A stretch of 64,000 bases of DNA from Tumebacillus permanentifrigoris (GCF_003148565.1 NZ_QGGL01000012.1:62001-126000), one strand, 5' to 3'; shown: positions 17,568-25,886, numbered from the stretch's first letter. Notes: generated by a model not told the origin, from the sequence alone. Numbers and translations: made by a program.

Positions 17568-19910
17568 CTAGTTGCGGAGCGGTTTGCCTTTCGTCAGCAT
17601 GAATTGCATCCGTTGCTGGGACAGCGGTTCGCCGCACAGCGAGAGGAATGCTTCGCGTTCGAGGTCGAGCAGGTATTGTTCGCTGACCACCGAGCCGCCG
17701 ATCACTTGACCGCCACAGAGGACGTTTGCGACTTTCGATGCGATTTTGACATCATGGTCGGACGCATAGCCGGAGAGCTTCATGGTTTGCGCGCCGAGTT
17801 TGAGCAGCGCGTATCCGTTTTCGCCAACGACTTTGATGCGCTTCGGAGTCGGAGCGACGTAGTTCTCCGCCATCGCCAACACCGATTGCTTGGCATCGTG
17901 GAGCAGGAAGTCTTGGTTGACCGTCATCTCATCAGACTGACGGAAGTAACCCAGTTTCTGACCGTCGCGGAACGAGGTGGAAACTTTCGCCGTTGCGATC
18001 GTTTCGAACGCACGGGTGACATACGGTTGGAGATCGATACCCTCCGGCACGTTCTCGATGTTGCGCAGCAGAATTTCCTTGTTCCCGCCGCCGCCAGGGA
18101 GCAAACCGACGCCAACTTCGACGAGGCCAAAGTAGGATTCAGCTGCGCCGACGATCTTGTCAGCCGGGAAGCAAACTTCCGCGCCGCCGCCAAGCGTCAT
18201 CGCAAACGGAGCTGCGACCACCGGTCGATCCATGTATTTGAGTGCCATCGTTGCATTTTGGAACTGACGGATGGTGAGGTCGAGTTCATCCCAATCATCG
18301 TCTTGTGCTGCCATCAGGATCATCATCAAGTTCGCGCCCACGCAGAAGTTGTTCGCTTGGTTCCCGATGACGAGACCCTTGTAGTTCTGCGAAACTTCCT
18401 GTGCTGCGTAGTGCATCATCGCGACGATGTCGCCACCGATCGCTTGGTTCGGGGAGTGGAATTCGAGAGCTGCCACACCGTCACCGAGGTCGATCAGCGA
18501 AGCGCCCGAGTTTTTCTTGATCACACGGCCTTGTTCCTTCAATGCTGCCAGCGAGATGTTTTCCTTTTTCTCCTCCAGGCCTTTGAACTCGCCGGAGAGG
18601 GTGTAGAAGGATTTGGCACCCAACTCAGATTCATAGAAGGACGACTTGCCAGAAGCCAGCAGGTCTTTGACCCATGCCGGGATGGTTTCGCCCTCTGCTT
18701 CCATGCGTGCGACCGATTTCTCGACGCCGATCAGGTCCCAGGTTTCGAACGGGCCGGTCTGCCAGTTGAAGCCCCACTTCATCGCGCGGTCGATGTTGAC
18801 GATGTCGTCCGCGATCTCAGACGCGTGCTCTGCGCTATAGAGCAAGGTGCGCTTCATGACGTTCCAGAGGAATTGCGAAGCTTTGTCTTGGCCGTAGACC
18901 AGGACGCGCAGTTTTTCCTTCAGCGACTTTTGTTGCTTCGCCATCTCAAGCGATGCCGACTTGATCTTGGTACGCGGACGGTATTCCATCGTGGCATAAT
19001 CCAGCGCGTGGATGTCCTTGCCGATTTTTTGGAAGAAGCCTTTTTTGACTTTTTCCCCGATCCAGCCGTTTTCGACCATTTTTTGCAGGAACTCCGGGAT
19101 GACGAAGGTCGCCTTCTCATGTTCATCGCTCACGGAGTCGTGAACGTTGTTCGCAACGTGCACGAAGGTGTCGAGACCGACGATGTCGAGCGTGCGGAAC
19201 GTCGCGGACTTCGGACGGCCGATCACCGGGCCGGTCAGTGCGTCGACTTCATCAACGCCCAGACCTTGCTTGACCATCTCTTGAGCGCTGATCATCAAGC
19301 CGTAGGTGCCGATGCGGTTGGCGATAAAGTTGACGGTGTCCTTGGCGAACACGACGCCTTTGCCGAGTCGCTTCTCTGCAAAGTTTGCCATGAACTCGAC
19401 CACAGCCGGGTCCGTTTCCGGGCCTGGGATGATCTCGAGCAATTTCATATAGCGCGGCGGGTTGAAGAAGTGCGTGCCGAGGAAGTGCTTGCGGAACGAG
19501 TCGCCGCGGCCTTCTTGCATCGCAGCGATCGACATACCCGATGTATTAGAAGAAACGATTGTGCCTGGGCGAACCGCAGCTTCGATTTTTTCATAGACTT
19601 GACGTTTGACGGCGAGGTTCTCAACCACAACCTCGATGACCCAGTCGCACTCTTGCAGACGATGCAGATCGTCTTCGAAGTTTCCGACTTCGATCAGGTT
19701 GATTCCTTCGGCCGTGTAAAGTGCAGCCGGTTTTTGCTTCAACAGACCGTCGCGACCGCGCTTGGCAAACAAGTTGCGGTCTTGCTCCGGATCTTTGGGC
19801 ACGATGTCGAGCAGCAGGGATTTCACCCCTACGTTGGCGAGGTGTGCGGCAATACCAGCACCCATGACGCCGGCGCCGAGCACCGCGACTTTGCGAATCT
19901 TGCGTTCCAT
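17568..19910 (-). CDS. fadN: 3-hydroxyacyl-CoA dehydrogenase / enoyl-CoA hydratase, FadN type
   Basis: A 780-residue bifunctional enzyme that hydrates enoyl-CoA and oxidises the 3-hydroxyacyl-CoA. The Rossmann motif GAGVMGAGIAAHLA is at residues 11-24, the dehydrogenase catalytic segment GTHFFNPPRYMKLLEIIPG near 143-161, and a crotonase domain occupies roughly residues 480-690 (VVAAPFAMTLGGGAEVCFPAD, YFGLVEVGVGLLPGGGG). The dehydrogenase-first order is that of B. subtilis FadN, not E. coli FadB. First gene of the operon; AAGGAGG site before ATG. Confidence 0.94.
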   Translation of the reverse strand: MERKIRKVAVLGAGVMGAGIAAHLANVGVKSLLLDIVPKDPEQDRNLFAKRGRDGLLKQKPAALYTAEGINLIEVGNFEDDLHRLQECDWVIEVVVENLAVKRQVYEKIEAAVRPGTIVSSNTSGMSIAAMQEGRGDSFRKHFLGTHFFNPPRYMKLLEIIPGPETDPAVVEFMANFAEKRLGKGVVFAKDTVNFIANRIGTYGLMISAQEMVKQGLGVDEVDALTGPVIGRPKSATFRTLDIVGLDTFVHVANNVHDSVSDEHEKATFVIPEFLQKMVENGWIGEKVKKGFFQKIGKDIHALDYATMEYRPRTKIKSASLEMAKQQKSLKEKLRVLVYGQDKASQFLWNVMKRTLLYSAEHASEIADDIVNIDRAMKWGFNWQTGPFETWDLIGVEKSVARMEAEGETIPAWVKDLLASGKSSFYESELGAKSFYTLSGEFKGLEEKKENISLAALKEQGRVIKKNSGASLIDLGDGVAALEFHSPNQAIGGDIVAMMHYAAQEVSQNYKGLVIGNQANNFCVGANLMMILMAAQDDDWDELDLTIRQFQNATMALKYMDRPVVAAPFAMTLGGGAEVCFPADKIVGAAESYFGLVEVGVGLLPGGGGNKEILLRNIENVPEGIDLQPYVTRAFETIATAKVSTSFRDGQKLGYFRQSDEMTVNQDFLLHDAKQSVLAMAENYVAPTPKRIKVVGENGYALLKLGAQTMKLSGYASDHDVKIASKVANVLCGGQVIGGSVVSEQYLLDLEREAFLSLCGEPLSQQRMQFMLTKGKPLRN

Positions 19911-19952
19911 GTGTCCGTGACCTCCTTCAATGGTCCTCTCTCTGCTTCCCCA

Positions 19953-19966
19953 ACCGAACGTTCGGT
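19953..19966. promoter_or_regulatory. Perfect 14-bp palindrome upstream of fadN
   Basis: ACCGAACGTTCGGT is a perfect palindrome about 45 bases upstream of the fadN ATG. The shape fits a TetR-family operator (FadR or PaaR type); which regulator binds is not known. Confidence 0.55.
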
Positions 19967-20008
19967 CGAGTCACGATATACATAAAGTATGAGCGGAACT
20001 CCAACATT

Positions 20009-20020
20009 GACTGTTCAGTC
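20009..20020. promoter_or_regulatory. Second inverted repeat upstream of fadN
   Basis: GACTG-TT-CAGTC lies about 100 bases upstream of fadN in AT-rich DNA where the promoter is expected. With the palindrome at 19953 it may form a pair of operators for the fad operon. Confidence 0.45.
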
Positions 20021-20201
20021 TAAAGTCTTGATACATCATATTCTTCGTCGCTTTAAAATATCCTCCTGCGATATTCGAAAAATTCTCTTTCGATGCACTT
20101 TTTTTTTGACTTCAGACAATTTCGCCGCTGATAGGTTTAGAGTCTTCCAAAACTGGCCAGTCTAGTGTCAGGAAAACGTATCCATCAGGAGGTTGAAACC
20201 G

Positions 20202-20930
20202 ATGAAGAAAACCGTACTGGCACTCGTTTTTTCGCTGCTCTTGCTCTGCTCCCTGTTCGCCGCTCCAAGCTATGCACTCTATGAAACATCCGCACCGCTC
20301 GGTGCTCCGCATACCTTTGCTAGCACCGGTCTGGTCTACGGACCCCCGATCCCGAACAACGCACCGCCGATCATCGCCCGCTCCGGCACCGACTTATTGA
20401 AAAAAGTCGAACAGGCCATCCCGGAAACCCTGACCTACAAAGTGAAAAAAGGCGACACGCTCTCGACGATCGCGGCCGCCTTCCATACAAAGACCGATAC
20501 GCTCGCCCAACTTAACGAACTGCCAAATTCGAACCTGTTGAAAATCGACCAAGAGATTCAGATCCCGAACCTCGAAGGCAAACTGCTCGAACCAGGGCTC
20601 ACCGTGAAACATGTGCTCAGTGCCGACCTCACCGCCTACACCGCAGGTTTTGAATCGACCGGCAAGCGTCCAGGCGACCCCGCCTACGGAGTGACCGCGT
20701 CTGGCAAGTACGTCAAAGACCACCAAACCATCGCCGTCGATCCAGCTGTCATTCCGCTGGGCACCAAAGTCTATATTGAAGGAATTGGTGTGCGCATCGC
20801 AGAGGATACCGGTGGGGCCATCATCGGCAATCGCATCGATGTCTACATGAACGACCTGTCCGCCGCCGTCCAGTTCGGGTACAAGAAAAGCATCAAAGTC
20901 TATGTCCTCGACAGCAACCAGTCGGCGTGA
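20202..20930 (+). CDS. Secreted LysM + 3D-domain protein (peptidoglycan-active)
   Basis: 242 residues. Signal peptide at residues 1-26 (ending SYALY). A LysM peptidoglycan-binding module spans about 69-114 (LTYKVKKGDTLSTIAAAF...QEIQIPN). The C-terminal 3D domain (~140-238) carries the three conserved Asp segments: TIAVDPAVIPLGTKVYIEG, AEDTGGAIIGNRIDVYM and the TAYTAG start. The 3D fold is related to MltA lytic transglycosylases; B. subtilis relatives are YocH and YuiC. It probably trims or remodels the cell wall. Start at 20202 follows AGGAGG; a TTG in frame just upstream is less likely. Confidence 0.9.
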   Translation: MKKTVLALVFSLLLLCSLFAAPSYALYETSAPLGAPHTFASTGLVYGPPIPNNAPPIIARSGTDLLKKVEQAIPETLTYKVKKGDTLSTIAAAFHTKTDTLAQLNELPNSNLLKIDQEIQIPNLEGKLLEPGLTVKHVLSADLTAYTAGFESTGKRPGDPAYGVTASGKYVKDHQTIAVDPAVIPLGTKVYIEGIGVRIAEDTGGAIIGNRIDVYMNDLSAAVQFGYKKSIKVYVLDSNQSA

Positions 20931-20942
20931 CAGCAGATCGAA

Positions 20943-20980
20943 AAACAGGCGATGGGATCTCCGATCCACTCGCCTGTTTG
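20943..20980 (+). terminator. Terminator after the LysM-3D gene
   Basis: AACAGGCGA pairs with TCGCCTGTT across a 20-base loop; T-rich end on the plus strand and A run on the other. It abuts the azlD stop and may act on both genes. Confidence 0.6.
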
Positions 20981-20981
20981 A

Positions 20982-21311
20982 CTATTCGCCCAGCAACAAC
21001 CGGATCAAAGCGAGAGTGCCCATCCCGGTCACGACCGTTACAAACAGACTGCGCGTCTTCCACGCCACAGCAATGGTCGGCAAGCTGACCCAGAAGTACA
21101 GGTTCGACCACGAAAAATCCAAGTGCTCCACCCGCACCACCAACGACGGTGCGAGCATCGCAGCCAACACGGCGACCGGCACGTAGCGCAACCACGTCAC
21201 GACGAGCGGAGGCAACGTGCGCCCAGCCAGCAACCAGACGGGCAACAGTCGCGGAATCAGCGTCACGAGCGCCATGCCGACGATCGTCATCAAGATTGTT
21301 TGTTTGTCCAT
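20982..21311 (-). CDS. azlD: Branched-chain amino acid export subunit AzlD
   Basis: A 109-residue membrane protein with four hydrophobic helices, matching AzlD length and pattern (LIPRLLPVWLLAGR, VPVAVLAAMLAPSLV). Together with AzlC it forms an exporter of branched-chain amino acids or analogues such as 4-azaleucine. Start at 21311 lies inside azlC, giving a 22-base overlap typical of this pair. Confidence 0.88.
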   Translation of the reverse strand: MDKQTILMTIVGMALVTLIPRLLPVWLLAGRTLPPLVVTWLRYVPVAVLAAMLAPSLVVRVEHLDFSWSNLYFWVSLPTIAVAWKTRSLFVTVVTGMGTLALIRLLLGE

Positions 21312-22012
21312 GTCTCCAACACCACCCCGAGCGTCGCTCCGAGCACCGTGGCGAGCATCACCGACCACGTCTCGAAACCTAATAAGTTGAACAAGACCGC
21401 CAAGGCGCCGCTCAAGACGGCGATCACGACCATCTTGACGTGCTGGATCTGCAACAGCAACAGCGCGACAAACATCGCCGGCAGCGCATAGTCCAATCCA
21501 AACGGCCGCACATCAGTCAGTAATGTATTGGCCACAAAGCCGAGCCATGAGCCGAAAATCCACGACAGATGTGAAGTGATGTTCACAGCAAACACCTGCC
21601 GCGCCCCCGGCACCCGCTGTGCAAATTGCAAACTATGCAACGCGAACGTCTCATCGGTCAACTCCAAAGCGAACAGCAGACGTTGCAAAGTCGGCCAGCG
21701 CGAGAGGTGTGGAGAGATCGCCGCCGACATCAACAGATGGCGCAGATTCACGATAAACGTCGTCAGGAGAATTGACAGCATCGGCTGTCCGCTGGCAAAC
21801 AGTCCCGCCGCGATCAACTGCGACGAACCTGCGTACACGATCAAGGACATCAACAACGTCGAAAAAAGCGACAAGTGCGCTTGCCCTGCGAGCACGCCGT
21901 ACGCAAACCCAACAGGGATGTAGCCCATCACGACGGGCAGGGCTTGCAACATTCCGCGGATGACCGGGGAGGAATTCTGTCGTGACTCTGTATTCGCAAC
22001 GCTTTCAGCCAA
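21290..22012 (-). CDS. azlC: Branched-chain amino acid exporter AzlC
   Basis: A 240-residue membrane protein with the AzlC hallmark MGYIPVGFAYGVLAGQAHLS (~residues 28-47) followed by SLIVYAGSSQLIAAGL and FIVNLRHLLMSAAISP. Initiates at a TTG preceded by AGGAGG. Exports branched-chain amino acids with AzlD. In B. subtilis the operon is controlled by the Lrp-family AzlB; no such regulator is adjacent here. Confidence 0.9.
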   Translation of the reverse strand: MAESVANTESRQNSSPVIRGMLQALPVVMGYIPVGFAYGVLAGQAHLSLFSTLLMSLIVYAGSSQLIAAGLFASGQPMLSILLTTFIVNLRHLLMSAAISPHLSRWPTLQRLLFALELTDETFALHSLQFAQRVPGARQVFAVNITSHLSWIFGSWLGFVANTLLTDVRPFGLDYALPAMFVALLLLQIQHVKMVVIAVLSGALAVLFNLLGFETWSVMLATVLGATLGVVLETWTNKQS

Positions 22013-22253
22013 AGAAAGTCCTCCTCGATATAGTGATTGTACAAAAGTTTATACAAAAACAAACTTGAGCACAACACGCACAAGTCCGTTTTCCCCAAGT
22101 ATTCAGCAGGCAGGTGTCTCCACGCGCTCGACGCGAATCGCGAACAGATCATGTGTGCGCAGTCGGATGCTCTCCTCCACACAGACCCCGGCGTTCCTCC
22201 TATGATACAACGCCACGCGTTTGCTAGGGGCTGAAAAATCATGCCAATCGACC
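22013..22253 (-). promoter_or_regulatory. azlC leader region
   Basis: A minus-strand -10 (TACAAT) lies at 22036-22041 within a TTGTA...TACAA inverted repeat; the -35 is weak. Further upstream a 25-codon frame (22103-22180) with high third-position GC could be a leader peptide, but its ribosome site is too far from the GTG to be convincing. No other gene is seen. Confidence 0.35.
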
Positions 22254-22283
22254 TTGACCATCGTTATCGTTCAGGACTATCAT
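22254..22283 (+). promoter_or_regulatory. Promoter for the thioesterase gene
   Basis: TTGACC (22254-22259) and TATCAT (22278-22283) with an 18-base spacer, about 60 bases before the ATG. Confidence 0.55.
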
Positions 22284-22300
22284 GGAGAAGAATTGATTTT

Positions 22301-22319
22301 GAACTAGTGAGTCTAGTTC
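22301..22319. promoter_or_regulatory. Inverted repeat (candidate operator) before the thioesterase gene
   Basis: GAACTAG-TGAGT-CTAGTTC is a perfect 7-bp inverted repeat placed just downstream of the predicted transcription start, a position suited to repression by a MarR- or TetR-type dimer. Confidence 0.5.
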
Positions 22320-22340
22320 TCCAATCAGGAGGTCTTCGCC

Positions 22341-22790
22341 ATGAGCCAAGAATCACCGTCCCACTTCCGCTTCTATTCACCGATCAAAGTTCGCTTTGCT
22401 GAAACCGACATGAACGGTCACATGAGCCACGTCTCACCGATCATCTACATGGAACAGGCGCGTGCGGAGTTTATGGAATCGCTGGACGTCTTCACGCCAG
22501 AAATCATGCTGCGCGAGCGCAAAACGTTCGTGCTGGCCCGCCAGTCGATCGACTACAAGGCACAGGCCTACTACAACGACCGCCTGCGCATCTACTTGCG
22601 CGTCACGCGGATCGGTTCCTCCAGCGTCGACATGGAGTATGCCATCGTCAACGAGCAAAACAACTTGCTGTGCTGCACCGCGACGACGACCGTCGTCTAT
22701 TTTGATGCCCATCAACAAAAAAGCACTCCCTTGCCAGACAATCTGGCGGAGCGCATCGAACAGTTGGAAAGTACATTCGCGACCGTGTAA
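22341..22790 (+). CDS. Acyl-CoA thioesterase, hotdog (4HBT) family
   Basis: A 149-residue single-domain hotdog protein. The segment KVRFAETDMNGHMSHVSPIIYMEQARAEFM (residues ~16-45) is the 4HBT active-site region, with the Asp of ETDMNGH in place of the catalytic carboxylate. Such enzymes hydrolyse medium-chain or aromatic acyl-CoA. Good AGGAGG site. Monocistronic with own promoter, candidate operator and a terminator that overlaps its stop codon. The substrate is not deducible. Confidence 0.85.
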   Translation: MSQESPSHFRFYSPIKVRFAETDMNGHMSHVSPIIYMEQARAEFMESLDVFTPEIMLRERKTFVLARQSIDYKAQAYYNDRLRIYLRVTRIGSSSVDMEYAIVNEQNNLLCCTATTTVVYFDAHQQKSTPLPDNLAERIEQLESTFATV

Positions 22791-22806
22791 CCGGGTCGCG
22801 TTTTTT
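22778..22806 (+). terminator. Terminator overlapping the thioesterase stop codon
   Basis: GCGACC/GGTCGC hairpin with the TAA stop in the loop, followed by six T's. Confidence 0.75.
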
Positions 22807-22822
22807 CTGCTGATTTTGGGCA

Positions 22823-22862
22823 AAAGAAAAAGCCCCTTTCGTCACTTCTCTTGGCGAAAGGG
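22823..22862 (-). terminator. Terminator after speD
   Basis: CCCTTTCG/CGAAAGGG stem with a T-rich tail on the minus strand, about 100 bases past the speD stop. Confidence 0.8.
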
Positions 22863-22968
22863 ACCACCTCCCAGTGTGAGAATCCGCGATATGGTCGCGT
22901 AAGATCCTCAAAAGAATATTTACTTGAAAACACGGTTCGTGACCGAACGCGCATTGGGTATTGACAGC

Positions 22969-23346
22969 TTATCGAATGATCTCGATCGGACCTTCACCGC
23001 GCTTGAGCAGTTTCGGATACGCTGTCTCCGGTTTGAGAATACCAAGCAAGTAGTTAATTGCCACTTCCGGATCAACAGTATCGCCGCAGGTGTAGCAGTC
23101 GAGCGCAGCAAAGCCTTTCTCCGGATATGTGTGGATCGAAAGATGCGATTCCGACAACAAAACGAGAACAGTAGCGCCTTGTGGTTCAAATTGCTTGTAC
23201 TGTACAGACAACACATGTGCACCACTTTTTTCAGCCGCTTCGACCATGCGGGACTTCAAGAACTCCGCATTGTTGATCAGTTCAAAATCGATACCCCACG
23301 CGTCTACAGCACAATGTCTCCCGAAAGTAGAATATTCCTCCATCAT
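22969..23346 (-). CDS. speD: S-adenosylmethionine decarboxylase proenzyme
   Basis: A 125-residue class 1B AdoMetDC that makes decarboxylated SAM for spermidine synthesis. Self-cleavage occurs in LLSESHLSIHTYPE between Glu66 and Ser67, the Ser becoming the pyruvoyl group. His72 and Cys87 (DCYTCGD) match the processing and proton-donor residues of the Thermotoga enzyme. Start could also be the second Met at 23343. No spermidine synthase is adjacent. Confidence 0.93.
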   Translation of the reverse strand: MMEEYSTFGRHCAVDAWGIDFELINNAEFLKSRMVEAAEKSGAHVLSVQYKQFEPQGATVLVLLSESHLSIHTYPEKGFAALDCYTCGDTVDPEVAINYLLGILKPETAYPKLLKRGEGPIEIIR

Positions 23347-23768
23347 CTACATCGGCCCCCTTCCTATCAAACAATTTTTCGTCATTGTTCGCTAGGACCT
23401 ACGTCATCCACTAGGGGGGAAGGTTAGTCCAAAGAGGTCCCAACCCTTTTCAGTGAATCCTGGTTCCTATTGTTCTTGACTCAACAGCAAAGAGAATATC
23501 ATGTTTCCAGCTATACATCAATAGGTTTCGGAAAAGTTTTTCTGGAGAAATTTCTTCTTGTTATATCGACTGCATGAAAAGGCTTTCTTGTCACCATTTG
23601 ACGAGTAATTATGCATTTTGTCGTATTTTCAGTGAATTTCCCAAATCCACGCTTCCACGCGTATCTTATGTACGACTTGGAAGATTTGTCCCCCGGATTG
23701 TCAAGTTTTTGTGAAAATCTCTCGCCTATTTTTGAACATACTACACGTGAAGGGAGGAGGATGAGCAG
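23347..23768. other. Divergent intergenic region between speD and a small acidic gene
   Basis: About 420 bases without a convincing gene. It holds the speD promoter and a leader of roughly 140 bases with some self-complementarity (GGTT.GG.CC...GG.C..AACC on the minus strand). The right half is AT-rich and presumably contains the promoter of the plus-strand gene at 23769. No known riboswitch was recognised. Confidence 0.45.
23493..23521 (-). promoter_or_regulatory. Promoter for speD
   Basis: Minus strand TTGATG (23516-23521) and TATTCT (23493-23498) with a 17-base spacer. The predicted 5' leader of speD is about 140 bases. Confidence 0.6.
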
Positions 23769-24026
23769 ATGGATATGAACCAACCGAACCACGAGATTGG
23801 ACAGAGTGTTGATTCGTTCTGCCAGACGATTTGGGATCACTACGAGGCCCATCCGGACACGATGCCGGTCGAAGTGACGATCAACAACCTCGGCACGGGG
23901 ATTTTTGCCAAGGTCGATGAGGACGGGTTGTTTTTTGAGGCCAATGGGGACGAGTTTGACATGGATGAGTTCTTCATGGAGAACAATTTGGCGTCCGATA
24001 CGTTAAGCTTTGAGAGCAGAGCCTAG
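23769..24026 (+). CDS. Small acidic hypothetical protein
   Basis: 85 residues, very acidic toward the C-terminus (DEDGLFFEANGDEFDMDEFFMENN). No signal peptide or transmembrane segment. A strong GGGAGGAGG site precedes the ATG and a solid terminator follows, so it is very likely expressed as a single gene. No family recognised. Confidence 0.7.
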   Translation: MDMNQPNHEIGQSVDSFCQTIWDHYEAHPDTMPVEVTINNLGTGIFAKVDEDGLFFEANGDEFDMDEFFMENNLASDTLSFESRA

Positions 24027-24034
24027 CGACATGC

Positions 24035-24068
24035 AAAAACCCCAGAGGCCTGTGGCCCTGGGGTTTTT
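24035..24068. terminator. Bidirectional terminator
   Basis: CCCCAG.GGCC/GGCC.CTGGGG hairpin between A and T runs, shared by the convergent small acidic gene and the PRC-barrel gene. Confidence 0.85.
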
Positions 24069-24091
24069 AACAATTCCGATCCGGCATCTGC

Positions 24092-25036
24092 TTAGGTCAG
24101 GCGGTTCAGCTTCATAAACAACGTGGGGCCGACAGCCTTCACGCGCTCAATCAACTCTTCCGTAACGACAGTGCCACGGGTGGCGATGACATCACCGTTG
24201 TCAGCGGTCAGGTCGGCGGTCAAAACTTTGCCGATCAGATACGCGTAAGGGCCTGTAGGAGCTTTGAGGTTGGTTACGTTGTCAGAGCTGTCTGCAGCGT
24301 TCAACTGGGTCACGTTCTCAGAGCTTGCAGATGCGTTCGAGTCTAGAACGTTGTCAGCGCTGTCTGTAGTGTCGCTAGTGGTCTCTGTAGCATCGGATGT
24401 AGTGTCTGCTGTGTCTGCACCCGTCGAGGTCGCTTGCGGGCTGGTAGAGTCCGTCACAGTGGTCACAGCGATTTCTTGCTCTGCGCGGGTCGCCTCTTGG
24501 GTGGCCGGGTGCGGAATCACATTCTCCGAAGTTGACGTCCCTTCGTCGAGCGTGGCGTAGATGGAAGTCTCGTCCTTGATGACGAGGACGTCGCGACCGA
24601 ATGTCATGATGTTATCGCGATGGAAGACGCGGATCGAGTCGGACTGACCATGCTCAGCAAAGGAGCAGGCGGTGACGGAGCCGGTTTCTTCGTCAACATA
24701 ATACTCGTGGACGGTGCCCATCAGTTGACCCTTGCGCGAAAGCACACGGGTGCCGATGATCTTGTAACTGAGGAGGACGAGGTCACGTGCGCCCAAGACA
24801 TTGTTGAGGTCGCGGATCGACTCGCCCGATTCGACCGTAACGGCAAAATCACCGACGCCGATGACCGATGCGTACGGGAGGACATGCACGCCGATCGCGT
24901 GTTGATCGTTCTCGACTTGGAACAGGCGGACGGAGCCACTAGAGGGCTCGATGACCAGTTGTTTGACTTGGCCAATCTCGGCGCCGTCGACCAGACTGAA
25001 GATCGGGAGACCTTGAATTTGTGCACTGCTCTTCAT
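24092..25036 (-). CDS. PRC-barrel domain protein with Ser/Thr/Asp-rich linker
   Basis: 314 residues. Two PRC-barrel modules occupy roughly residues 1-80 (QGLPIFSLVDGAEIGQVKQLVIEP) and 85-165 (IIGTRVLSRKGQLMGTVHEYYVDE). A low-complexity Thr/Ser/Asp/Asn-rich stretch (~185-265) follows, then a C-terminal segment (GKVLTADLTADNGDVIATRGTVVTEELIERVKAVG) that resembles the barrel-like ends of some gas-vesicle or flagellar adaptor proteins. PRC barrels bind RNA or protein partners; the role here is unknown. Start at 25036 lies 7 bases after the stop of the upstream TPR-like membrane gene, so the two form an operon. Confidence 0.75.
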   Translation of the reverse strand: MKSSAQIQGLPIFSLVDGAEIGQVKQLVIEPSSGSVRLFQVENDQHAIGVHVLPYASVIGVGDFAVTVESGESIRDLNNVLGARDLVLLSYKIIGTRVLSRKGQLMGTVHEYYVDEETGSVTACSFAEHGQSDSIRVFHRDNIMTFGRDVLVIKDETSIYATLDEGTSTSENVIPHPATQEATRAEQEIAVTTVTDSTSPQATSTGADTADTTSDATETTSDTTDSADNVLDSNASASSENVTQLNAADSSDNVTNLKAPTGPYAYLIGKVLTADLTADNGDVIATRGTVVTEELIERVKAVGPTLFMKLNRLT

Positions 25037-25043
25037 ATACCCA

Positions 25044-25694
25044 CTACGCCCCTTGCTTCCATTCAGGTAAATTTCGATAACAATCTGAAAGTTCTTCGTT
25101 AAGCATATCAGAAAGCCCTGTATCCGTACAAGAACGCACTGCACGTTCAAAAGCATCCACAGCCCCGGCAAAATCCCCCATGCCTTTTGCGACATACCCC
25201 TCGGCGATCACTTCATTCAACCACTCCGCGGATACCACAACAGCTTCGACAGGCTCGTCCACCACCGGCACATCTGCCTCCAAAACAGGTTCTTCTATTC
25301 TCACTGCCAAAACTTCTGCTACTTCTATTTCGACAGGTTCCGCAGCAGGCTCTTCCTCGATTTCGATTTCTTCGAAAGCGAGTTCTTCTGTATGAGGAGT
25401 TTCCTCTATAACGGATACGAGTTTCTCTACCGTTGCTTCATATGTATCCTCCACATCAACGGGGTGCTGTCCGTGGATGCTGAGCGCGAGGATCGCGCAG
25501 GAACAGGTGGCAATCAAGGCGACAGGAGACACTTGGTCGGCGATCAACGTCACGCCTGCGAATGTGGCAAGCCCGAGCATCACACTCCCCCACCACTTGC
25601 TCGGCCTCGACCAGCGACGATGTGTCGCCAGCTCTTGATACAATCCGATACACGCCAAAGACATGCCAATAGCCAACGCATTCGTCACAAACAT
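25044..25694 (-). CDS. Membrane protein with acidic linker and TPR-like C-terminus
   Basis: 216 residues. Two hydrophobic segments lie at about 4-18 and 37-72, then a strongly acidic Glu/Val/Pro-rich linker (~78-150), and a C-terminal helical pair with TPR character (AEGYVAKGMGDFAGAVDAFERAVRSC). It precedes the PRC-barrel gene by 7 bases and is likely cotranscribed; the two may form a membrane-associated complex. Not recognised as a named family. AAGGGAGG site upstream. Confidence 0.65.
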   Translation of the reverse strand: MFVTNALAIGMSLACIGLYQELATHRRWSRPSKWWGSVMLGLATFAGVTLIADQVSPVALIATCSCAILALSIHGQHPVDVEDTYEATVEKLVSVIEETPHTEELAFEEIEIEEEPAAEPVEIEVAEVLAVRIEEPVLEADVPVVDEPVEAVVVSAEWLNEVIAEGYVAKGMGDFAGAVDAFERAVRSCTDTGLSDMLNEELSDCYRNLPEWKQGA

Positions 25695-25844
25695 CGCGGT
25701 CGCAAGCCTCCCTTCTCAACATAAAACTCCGATAAGTTATCCTACTATGTTTATCTTAGTCTGCTCTCAAGCTTTTTCGCGTGAGACAAAAGGCATATTT
25801 TAATCAACACCCTCCAAAACTTTAGTCCTAAACGAGTAGACAAA

Positions 25845-25886
25845 AACAAAAAAAACACCCCAGAGTCTAGGACTCGGGGTGTTTTG
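25845..25886 (-). terminator. Terminator after the S1-domain gene
   Basis: ACACCCC/GGGGTGT stem with an inner GAGTC/GACTC stem, T run on the minus strand. Confidence 0.85.

Noticed and set aside
17421-19985. 854-codon plus-strand frame opposite fadN
   Set aside because: Mirror of a real, motif-complete gene; Phe/Arg/Asp-rich shadow composition.
23511-23852. Minus-strand frame upstream of speD
   Set aside because: Runs through the AT-rich control region and the start of the small acidic gene; no ribosome site.
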